Assembly: GCF_027359925.1 (NCBI RefSeq)
Contig: NZ_CP114767.1
Coordinates: 3,832,501 to 3,896,500, forward strand
From: Hymenobacter canadensis
Lineage (GTDB): Bacteria; Bacteroidota; Bacteroidia; Cytophagales; Hymenobacteraceae
Length of the DNA: 64,000 nucleotides
Direction: 5' to 3'
Part shown: positions 53,101 through 59,023 of the stretch, piece after piece
Position numbering within the stretch: position 1 is the stretch's first letter
How the letters are laid out: every line of letters begins with the position of its first letter
Notes under the pieces: model-generated
Seen by the model: the letters and a program-made list of their open reading frames with translations, nothing else
Told to the model about the DNA's origin: nothing
Database searches by the model: none
Program-made: the position numbers and the translations under genes

Positions 53101-53603
53101 TCGAGAAGATTACGAAGGCCATCTTCCAGGCCGTGACGGGCGTGGAACCGCCCCACAATTTCCGTGTCATCCTGGCCGACAACCCCAAGGAAGCCACTAC
53201 CAACGGCGGCGTGCTGTTCGAGGAGAAAACGACCACCGACTACGACAACATCAAGCCTGTGAAGTACAGCGGCGCCGTGGACGGTACCGAGCTCAACCAG
53301 CAGCGCCTCAAACTAAACCAGGTAGATGCCGAGCTGAAAAACACGGTGCTGGACAACGTGCGCAACTACCTCACCCTGGTGCTGGAAGGCGACGACGTAG
53401 CGCCCTACCTGCGCGAAGTAGGCGTGGATGTGGACCGTCAGCGTGTAAAAGACATCCTGCTCCGCGAAATCGAGGACAGCCTGAGCCTAGGCCTGCACCA
53501 GTTCCAGCGCCAGCTTTCCTCCGACGAAACCCTGCCCGAAACCCTGTTCTTTCTGCCGCTGAAACAGGCGCTGTACAACCTGAGCCGCGAGTTGCAGGCG
53601 TAA
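50139..53603 (+). CDS. large protein with C-terminal actin/Hsp70-type ATPase domain
   Basis: 1154 residues. The first ~590 residues form a large region without recognised motifs. Then the actin/Hsp70 ATPase motifs appear in order: phosphate-1 VDFGTTNTHIAYAD with Asp594, phosphate-2 NIDIGGGTTDLLLF with Asp827, and a candidate adenosine motif CFSGKGSLYLRL near residue 969, with a connecting stretch between 1 and 2. The tail (EATTNGGVLFEE ... LREIEDSLSLGLHQFQRQL) is helical. The layout is unlike DnaK, which begins with the ATPase domain. It could be distantly related to the SrfB virulence-factor family, but I am not sure. Its position beside a tubulin-like gene suggests two cytoskeletal-type NTPases in one system. 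Confidence 0.8.
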   Translation: MAKVLRLHNNGSQQVQGWQKTAPVTSTEINTVTDPAGGKSRNLAVSIPTPFARMHLFETAFDFLAREGKNNPGSVYHELTTHFWDLLELLYNYHLYTQAGRKITLRRWNAEAEIRRMRQDEGTRLLGETLQLYMQDERFRDFSDMYLVYYESPELAGGTRLLGGTSPLTILFTGPAVTPLDLERPQARGHYFDQQTVLLEDRDPQFREFVYELFLAYPQLQRREFAGSVYAGFDRSKINQLQMQGDRSAQQFAARYPALADVQGNLVSVKGVPLPGRADQSAVTSSDLFIQPTRESTTGRPRPLVLRPNLTMPGANYLNGQPWDDRTPVPYYDEVALESRVLPGKGFKYPYLTVGDLLEDSLVELPYELNTQRFHTGKVTFQYGADGQGRARFPYLLPLKQAFFEYFTENELAELLTFTIDLSHVRVQLRVPVQAGRFITFERSYYHNPQNPKDAQGREILEKGRIVKAAVGVGVFPFYKVHYQPEYNDLYKVMLVDADNAPTMLNRRYDLTFFVNGERITEQGAARRATRYERTQKSMATAGSTYYEVTGTHFDLAELTCPPATIGAEPARGLFVPRWRELDRGTRRFTFAVDFGTTNTHIAYADSPSAHPRPLTIGEADVQVEWLHAPVADQGLSAAQRYRTGAGQIWDNIATLQNREFVPSFLGEGGSVYEFPIRTAVCETTSFANEPAKVLSNINIGFSINTENTAELPQNRFITNLKWSAELDPQGVSRIEAFFREILLLLRHKAALHGGILEDTRVVWFAPLSFDGFLRNQFQQVWDESFRQVFKANRPTICLTESVAPYYYLTATNQVVPNRDENVVNIDIGGGTTDLLLFADQKPAYSTSFRFAGDDLWGDGYARVQGAPKQNGLLRLGVGHVESLPDSEQNQEYKGYLRAALSNNDFGSADVTSLLFKYDDALRFTQALGLGKGRQLRVLFYLHYTSIIYHTAQLTKHLGLKTPRYLCFSGKGSLYLRLLAGGSSLVAIEKITKAIFQAVTGVEPPHNFRVILADNPKEATTNGGVLFEEKTTTDYDNIKPVKYSGAVDGTELNQQRLKLNQVDAELKNTVLDNVRNYLTLVLEGDDVAPYLREVGVDVDRQRVKDILLREIEDSLSLGLHQFQRQLSSDETLPETLFFLPLKQALYNLSRELQA

Positions 53604-53619
53604 CCGTACTGGCGCGGTG

Positions 53620-53751
53620 GCCCAGGGTTGAAACCCTGGGCTATGCAGCGGTGGTTATTTTGCCCAACTTTCCTGCTTACTAGCTCAAAACCTCAGCCCT
53701 AGGACACGGGAACGTTCTACACTCTCTAGCCCAGGGTTTCAACCCTGGGAG
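53620..53751. repeat. REP hairpins, degenerate middle unit
   Basis: Unit cccagggttgaaaccctggg with ctatgcagcgg (53620-53651), a damaged unit near 53681-53703, and an inverted unit with 5' CTAG (53727-53749). They fill the gap between the actin-like and envelope-protein genes. The tcagtc tail is replaced by tatgca here, as also at 57635. Confidence 0.8.
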
Positions 53752-53782
53752 CCAGGCCCGTCTCTCCCTATCCAAACCCCCT

Positions 53783-55228
53783 ATGACCTTTCCCTGCCGC
53801 GTTGCTTCCCTGCTTACCGGCCTGCTGCTGCTCGCGGCGGGCGGCCATGCCCAAACGCCTCTCGGCCAGCCTACGCTGGACGAGCAGAAGGTGCAAATTT
53901 GGTGCGCCACGGTGCGCTATGTTTACGACGACAATGGGCGTTCCAACCTGAAAAATCAGTTGCAGTGTGGCAGTTCGCTGAAGGCATTTGAGAACAGTAT
54001 CAAGCCCGATAGCCAGCGTGTATACAGCGCGCTGTATCAGCCATTGGAGGGCCGCGGCACAATGTACAAGGGGCTGGGCTCGAATCCGTCGCGCCTACAA
54101 AAGCTGACCACGGAAATTGTGAACCGGCTGAAGTCGTCGCCTGCCCGCCGCGCCGATCCGGCCCGAATGCAGCGTCTATCTGCGCTGGAAGCCTCTCTCA
54201 ACAGCTATGTGCAGAACGGCACGCCTATCGGGGATTTGGCTACTGCCGAAACGGTAGACACCACCGCCACTACCGACGAAGCTACGGCCGCCGCCCCCGG
54301 CGACGCGGGCCTGGACGAAGCCGGTGTCGCCAATACGGCGGCGCCAGTTGCTGCCGGGGCAGGGGAGAGCCTGATGAATAAGTTCTTCGGCCCGCTGGCC
54401 CTGATTCTGGCGCTGCTTAGTTTGGTGCTCTACGCACTGCTGAAGCGTAGCATTGGGGCTTCCTGGAAGGAAATTAACGCCCGTATCGATAAGCGCCGCG
54501 ACGATATTGCCGCCCTGCAAAGCAGCCCCGGCAGCGCCGCCGCCGCCGGCACCAAATCCGCTGAGCGGTTCTCGCCGGCCCAGCTGCGCGAGTTGGAGCA
54601 GCTGATTCAGCAGCGGGTGGAGCAGGAATTGCAGAAACGTCAGTCGGCGCCGAAAGCGGGTGCTGCTGCAATAGCTCCAGCCAAGCCTACCCCGCCCCGG
54701 GCGCCGCAGCCTGTTGCGCCGATTCCGGTGCCCGTGGCTCCGCCTGCGCCGGTTGTAGCGGCGCCACCGGCTCCGGTGCCGCCAACGGCTGTTCCGGACG
54801 CTACGTCGGCCAGCTCCGCCGCTCCACACGAAGAGTTCGACAGCCTGATACCTCCCGTGCAACTCCCGGTAACGCCCGTAGCTTCGCCCACTGTACCCGC
54901 CGCCGACCTGCCCCGCACGCGGTACGTGAAGGTGCCTGTGAACGGTGTATTCAACGAGTACGACTTCTCCGACGAGCCCCAGCACGACAGCATCTACGAG
55001 ATTCACCAGGACCCGCAGTGGCCCGAGCTGGCCACGTTCAGCGTGACTTCCAACCTTGCCGTACACGCCTACGCCATCCAGAGTGCCCAGTACTCGTTGC
55101 GCGAAGCCTGCAAGTACCAGCAACCCGCCGGCCCGGTCACGCGCATCGTGACGGAGGAGGAAGGCGTGCTGCGTAAAGTGGCTGGCTCCTGGCAGATTGA
55201 GCAGAAAGCCGCCATCCGGTTTGAGTAA
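53783..55228 (+). CDS. single-span envelope protein with Pro/Ala-rich linker
   Basis: 481 residues. Signal peptide (LLTGLLLLAAGGHAQ), a periplasmic domain to about residue 140, a Thr/Ala linker, a transmembrane helix near residues 197-220 (FFGPLALILALLSLVLYALL), then a cytoplasmic coiled-coil stretch (FSPAQLRELEQLIQQRVEQE), a Pro/Ala/Val linker of about 90 residues and a C-terminal globular domain (YVKVPVNGVFNEYDFSDEPQ, VTRIVTEEEGVLRKVAGSWQ). The topology puts one domain on each side of the inner membrane. I know no family. It could connect the periplasmic vWA lipoprotein with the cytoplasmic NTPases. Confidence 0.8.
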   Translation: MTFPCRVASLLTGLLLLAAGGHAQTPLGQPTLDEQKVQIWCATVRYVYDDNGRSNLKNQLQCGSSLKAFENSIKPDSQRVYSALYQPLEGRGTMYKGLGSNPSRLQKLTTEIVNRLKSSPARRADPARMQRLSALEASLNSYVQNGTPIGDLATAETVDTTATTDEATAAAPGDAGLDEAGVANTAAPVAAGAGESLMNKFFGPLALILALLSLVLYALLKRSIGASWKEINARIDKRRDDIAALQSSPGSAAAAGTKSAERFSPAQLRELEQLIQQRVEQELQKRQSAPKAGAAAIAPAKPTPPRAPQPVAPIPVPVAPPAPVVAAPPAPVPPTAVPDATSASSAAPHEEFDSLIPPVQLPVTPVASPTVPAADLPRTRYVKVPVNGVFNEYDFSDEPQHDSIYEIHQDPQWPELATFSVTSNLAVHAYAIQSAQYSLREACKYQQPAGPVTRIVTEEEGVLRKVAGSWQIEQKAAIRFE

Positions 55229-55230
55229 AT

Positions 55231-55340
55231 CCGGCCTGTCATCCTGACGAAGGAAGGACCTTATCACACCTGAACGAACCTCGTCCCCACGACTCGTTTC
55301 AGCGTGATAAGGTCCTTCCTTCGTCAGGATGACAGGCCGG
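55231..55340. repeat. GTCATCCTGA-type 37-bp inverted repeat
   Basis: Arms 55231-55267 and 55304-55340 (ccggcctgtcatcctgacga...) are exact complements over 37 bp, loop 36. Ends 22 bases before the next ATG. Arm inner end cttatcac / gtgataag is shared with 56836 and 58911. Confidence 0.9.
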
Positions 55341-55362
55341 GAATAGCGTACTTTACAGTCCT

Positions 55363-56823
55363 ATGTTTGAAATCATTCTCGAAGTTCTGGTCGTGACCGT
55401 GGTGGTGGGTTTGCAGATTCGCACGTTTCTGCAGACGCGCGCCACGGCCCAGCGGCTGGCCGTGTTGTATCCGCCCAAAGAGAGCCTGCGGGTGGAGCAC
55501 CGCATTGTGCTGCCCGATGGCCGTGATCTGCCCGAGTACGCCGCCGACGCCCCGCCCGAGTCCTTCGCCTCCAACCTCATCAAGGCCGAAAACGCCTCGC
55601 CCGAGTTTCAGGAAATCCTACTCGATACCAACGACTACCTGCGCCACAACAAGGGCGCGGCGGCCGACTTTGGAATCCTGAAAGACATATCGGAGCGGCA
55701 GAGCCAGGTGCTCGACAACTCGGTGCAGGCCAGTGTAGCCACGCCTTTGTATCTGGGGCTGTTGGGCACGTTTCTGGGTGTGATTCTGGGCCTCGTGGGC
55801 ATTGCCCGCAACGGCGTATCCGACGAAAACGCCCTGACGCCCTTCCTCACCGGCGTACTCATTGCCATGACCGGCTCCTTCGTGGGGCTGCTGCTCACGC
55901 TGCTCGGCAACGGCGTGCTGCGCCAGGCCCGCGAGCAGCTGGACCGGCTTCAGAACCAGTATTACACCTTCCTGCAGGCCCGCTTGCTGCCGGTGCTGCA
56001 CGCCGATATGGCCAGCTCGCTCACCAACCTTAAGTCGGTGCTTGATGCGTTCAACCAGCAGTTTGTGGGCCAGGTGGAGCTGTTCAATCCGCTGATGGAG
56101 AAGGTCACGCAGAACATCCGGGTGCAGAGCGACTTCCTGGAGCGCCTCGATACCATCGGCTACGACAAGATGGCGGCGGCCAATATCCTGGTGTTTGAGA
56201 AGGTACGCGAGTCGGCCGAAATGTTCAGCGCCTTCACCGGCTACCAGCAGCGCCTCAACGAGATGCTGCAGAGCGGCTACCACTCGGCCGAGGCCGTGAA
56301 CGGTATTCTGGACCGCCTGCGCGGCTTCGAGAAGGGCATCAACGACCTGGGCCAGTATATAGGAGGCAACAACAACTCGGTGCAGTTGATGCTGGATTTC
56401 TTCCAGAAGCACCAGCTGGAGCTGCGCAACCTCAAGGACCGCGCCGAGCAGCACATCGACCAGGCCGGCGTGGGCCTCGCCGACGTGATGAACAAGCGCC
56501 TGGCCTACAACGAGCGGCAGGCCCAGCTGGCCTACGAGAAGTGGCAGCAGTATTTCGAGCAGCTCAACGCCGACAACGTCTTCGAGAAGCTGCTGAAACA
56601 GCTGGAGCCCTTCCAGAACCTTAACGTCCAGCAAGCCGACCTCAGCCGCGACGTAACCGCCACCCAGCGCGAACTGCTGCGCAAAGTGGAAGTCGATTCC
56701 CAGATTCAGGCCAAGCTGCTGCTGGAGTTATCCAACCTGAATACGGTGCTGGTGAAAGCCACGTCCAAGAACCGTTTCCAGCGGTTTATGGATAAGCTAT
56801 TCGGCGGGGTGAAGCCGCGGTAG
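55363..56823 (+). CDS. MotA/TolQ/ExbB-like proton-channel protein with long helical tail (ZorA-like)
   Basis: 486 residues. One N-terminal helix (IILEVLVVTVVVGLQI), then two helices at about 127-148 (TPLYLGLLGTFLGVILGLVG) and 158-186 (FLTGVLIAMTGSFVGLLLTL), the core of the MotA/TolQ/ExbB family. The remaining ~300 residues are almost all helical and coiled-coil-like (LRGFEKGINDLGQYIGG, LELRNLKDRAEQHIDQAGVG, FEQLNADNVFEKLLKQLEPF), a long cytoplasmic tail as in ZorA. With the next gene it forms a stator pair using the proton or sodium gradient. Zorya defence genes C and D are absent, so it is not a Zorya locus. Confidence 0.88.
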   Translation: MFEIILEVLVVTVVVGLQIRTFLQTRATAQRLAVLYPPKESLRVEHRIVLPDGRDLPEYAADAPPESFASNLIKAENASPEFQEILLDTNDYLRHNKGAAADFGILKDISERQSQVLDNSVQASVATPLYLGLLGTFLGVILGLVGIARNGVSDENALTPFLTGVLIAMTGSFVGLLLTLLGNGVLRQAREQLDRLQNQYYTFLQARLLPVLHADMASSLTNLKSVLDAFNQQFVGQVELFNPLMEKVTQNIRVQSDFLERLDTIGYDKMAAANILVFEKVRESAEMFSAFTGYQQRLNEMLQSGYHSAEAVNGILDRLRGFEKGINDLGQYIGGNNNSVQLMLDFFQKHQLELRNLKDRAEQHIDQAGVGLADVMNKRLAYNERQAQLAYEKWQQYFEQLNADNVFEKLLKQLEPFQNLNVQQADLSRDVTATQRELLRKVEVDSQIQAKLLLELSNLNTVLVKATSKNRFQRFMDKLFGGVKPR

Positions 56824-56835
56824 CTACAATTCGTT

Positions 56836-56934
56836 TGTCATCCTGAGCGGAGCGAAGGATCCTATCAGGTCAGAACAGTATTCGCTTGATAATAACTCAG
56901 ACGTGATAAGATCCTTCGCAAGCTCAGGATGACA
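56836..56934. repeat. GTCATCCTGAG-type inverted repeat, imperfect
   Basis: Left tgtcatcctgagcggagcga... (56836-56867) and right tgataagatccttcgcaagc... (56904-56934) pair with several mismatches in the gcggag / gcttgc part. Lies in the gap between the two stator genes. Confidence 0.85.
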
Positions 56935-56947
56935 GTTTTATAAAAAA

Positions 56948-57625
56948 ATGAACAACGCCACCTCCAACAACCGCCAAAACAACGACTTCTTCTGGCCCAG
57001 CTATGTGGATCTGATGACGTCCTTGTTTGTGGTGATGCTGGTGCTGTTCGTGTATAGCTTTAAGCTGTTCAAGGACCGGGAAGGGGAGCTGAAGCAGGCC
57101 AACGGCGAGCTGAAAGCCAAGGCCGCCGAGCTGGAGCAGATTACCAAAATCCGCCGCTCGTTGCAGCAGCTGGAGGGCCGCTATTTCCGTTACGACCCCA
57201 CCAACGAGCGGCACGAGCTGCTGGTGCCCGTGCAGTTCAAAGCCGGCCGCGACGAAATCCAGGACAGCTACAAGCCCGCTCTGCTGCAGGCCGGCCGCAC
57301 CCTGCGCACAGTGCTCAAAAGCATCAAAACAGACCAGCCCGTGCGCTACCTCGTGATTGTGGAGGGCATGGCCGCGCGCTACCCCCAAGGCGACCCGCGC
57401 AACGCCCGCGAGGAGCAGACCACCTACCAGCTCAGCTACCGCCGCGCCCTCAACCTCCTCAACCTCTGGAAGCAGAATGGCCTCAATTTCGGCCAGGACC
57501 GCGGCATCGAGCTCATCATCGGGGGCAGCGGCTTCTACGGCACCGGCCGCTATCAGGGCCGCCGCGAAGGCGACAACAAACGCTTCCTGATTCAGGTGAT
57601 TCCGAAGGTAGGGCGGATGCAATAA
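56948..57625 (+). CDS. MotB/ZorB-like stator protein with OmpA-type domain
   Basis: 225 residues. A short N-terminus leads into one helix, FFWPSYVDLMTSLFVVMLVL, with Asp21 at the position of the ion-binding Asp of MotB. A helical stretch with charged heptads follows (KLFKDREGELKQANGELK), then an OmpA/MotB-type domain from about residue 85 (LVPVQFKAGRDEIQDSYKP, LVIVEGMAA, LSYRRALNLLNLWKQNGLNF, ELIIGGSGFYG, DNKRFLIQVIP) that should bind peptidoglycan. Paired with the MotA-like gene before it. The usual OmpA end motif NRRVEI is here NKRFLI. Confidence 0.9.
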   Translation: MNNATSNNRQNNDFFWPSYVDLMTSLFVVMLVLFVYSFKLFKDREGELKQANGELKAKAAELEQITKIRRSLQQLEGRYFRYDPTNERHELLVPVQFKAGRDEIQDSYKPALLQAGRTLRTVLKSIKTDQPVRYLVIVEGMAARYPQGDPRNAREEQTTYQLSYRRALNLLNLWKQNGLNFGQDRGIELIIGGSGFYGTGRYQGRREGDNKRFLIQVIPKVGRMQ

Positions 57626-57634
57626 TACCTTATG

Positions 57635-57737
57635 CCCCAGGGCTAAAGCCCTGGGCTATGCAGCGGTTTCCACTTGGGCTATGCAGCGCCCCCTGCCCAG
57701 ATAGCCCGCTACGTAGCCCAGGGCTTTAGCCCTGGGA
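57635..57737. repeat. REP hairpin pair closing the cluster
   Basis: Unit cccagggctaaagccctggg plus ctatgcagcgg (57635-57666) and an inverted unit with 5' GTAG, gtagcccagggctttagccc (57713-57736), with a partial copy of the tail (gggctatgcagcg) near 57676. It lies between the stator gene and the convergent PepSY gene. Confidence 0.85.
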
Positions 57738-57751
57738 CGCCCGAAGCGAAA

Positions 57752-58888
57752 CTACACCGCCTGCAGCCGCGGCTTCTTCTTGGTTTTGTTGCGCCGGCCC
57801 CACCATACGATGGTGCCGGTGACGGGCAGACTGGCGCAGATCAAACTCACCAGAAACGCCACGACTTTGCCGCCGAAGCCCAGAATCTGGCCCACGTGCA
57901 GGTCGTAGTTCATATCGGAGAACTTGGTGCCGGCGCTTTTGGTGGCGTGGAAGCGGGTTTCCAGCAGCTGGCCTGACACCGGGTGGAAGGCGTACTCGTC
58001 GCGGTGGTAGTAGTGCAGGGCTTTCTTATAGGTCCAGCAAAACGCGGGGTCCTTGCCTGCGCCAGTGGGCCCCAGCAGAATCATCTCGTGGTCGGGGGAG
58101 AGGCGGCGCACTTGGCGGTACACGATATCGGGGAGGGGCTGGGTGGCGGCGGTGGCGGTTTGCAGCGTGTCGAGCTTGGTTTTCATGATTTCCTGGGGCG
58201 CCGGCTGGCCGCCATCCACCGCCAGCACCAGCGGCTGCAGCAGCCACGGATACAGCATAAACAGCCCCGACAGCGCCAGCACCAGCCCGATGCTGGCCGC
58301 GTAGAAGCCCAGTACGTTGTGCAAATCGTAGTTGATGCGGCGCCACTGGGACCCCCACTTGATGGTGAAGCGCTGCTTGCGTTCCTGCTTGCGCTTGGGC
58401 CACCACAGCACCAGGCCCGTCAGCATCATCACCACGAAGATGCTCACGCCGCCGCCCACCACCCACTTCGCCACCGCCTCGGGCAGCAGCAGGTGCATGT
58501 GGATTTCCTGGATGATGGTGAAGAAGTGCGTGCGTAGATCCTGCTCGTGCAGCACCCGGCCGGTGTAGGGGTTCAGGTACACCTGCGTGGGCGCGCCGGC
58601 CTTATCCGTGAAAAACACCGTGGCCGAGCGCTCCGGCCCGAAATACGTGACCCAGGTGGTGGCGGCGGCTACGCCCGGGTGCGGGGCCAGCGCCGCCGCC
58701 TGCAGCTGCGAGGGCAACACCGGCGCGGTCGTCTGGGCTTCCACCTTGCGCCACGGCTCTGTCAGGTCCCGGATGTCGTCCTGAAACACAAAAATAGCCC
58801 CGGTGATGCTCACAATGAACACCACCAGCCCCGAGGCCAGCCCTAGCCACAGGTGCAGTTTCCCGACGGTTTTCTTAAATGTGTTCAT
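57752..58888 (-). CDS. PepSY-associated TM helix protein (iron-related)
   Basis: 378 residues. The PepSY_TM layout is clear: first helix with KLHLWLGLASGLVVFIVSITGAIFVFQDDI, a PepSY-type periplasmic domain (YLNPYTGRVLHEQDLRTHFF, EIHMHLLLP), two helices (VGGGVSIFVVMMLTGLVLWW then YDLHNVLGFYAASIGLVLAL), another PepSY domain and a last helix near the C-terminus (FLVSLICASLPVTGTIVWWG). Such proteins are often co-encoded with siderophore receptors and may reduce or process iron chelates; the conserved His residues could hold haem. It is 135 bases after the siderophore receptor gene on the same strand. Confidence 0.88.
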   Translation of the reverse strand: MNTFKKTVGKLHLWLGLASGLVVFIVSITGAIFVFQDDIRDLTEPWRKVEAQTTAPVLPSQLQAAALAPHPGVAAATTWVTYFGPERSATVFFTDKAGAPTQVYLNPYTGRVLHEQDLRTHFFTIIQEIHMHLLLPEAVAKWVVGGGVSIFVVMMLTGLVLWWPKRKQERKQRFTIKWGSQWRRINYDLHNVLGFYAASIGLVLALSGLFMLYPWLLQPLVLAVDGGQPAPQEIMKTKLDTLQTATAATQPLPDIVYRQVRRLSPDHEMILLGPTGAGKDPAFCWTYKKALHYYHRDEYAFHPVSGQLLETRFHATKSAGTKFSDMNYDLHVGQILGFGGKVVAFLVSLICASLPVTGTIVWWGRRNKTKKKPRLQAV

Positions 58889-58910
58889 AGGGTGGAAGCA
58901 AAAAACAACC

Positions 58911-59012
58911 CTGTCATCCTGAGCTTGCGGAGGACCTTAGTACGGTAGAACGAGTCGTTGTTACGAGAACCGTTCAGGCGCGATAAGATCCTTCGCAAGC
59001 TCAGGATGACAG
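58911..59012. repeat. GTCATCCTGAG-type inverted repeat
   Basis: Left ctgtcatcctgagcttgcgg... (58911-58939) and right gataagatccttcgcaagct... (58982-59012) pair imperfectly. The loop gtagaacgagtcgttg / gaaccgttcag resembles the loop at 55268-55303. It separates the receptor and PepSY genes. Confidence 0.85.
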
Positions 59013-59023
59013 CAGGTAAAAAA

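Noticed and set aside
55363..57625. Zorya anti-phage system
   Set aside because: Only ZorA/ZorB-like proteins are present; no ZorC, helicase ZorD or nuclease ZorE-like gene follows. The neighbours are tubulin and actin-like proteins.
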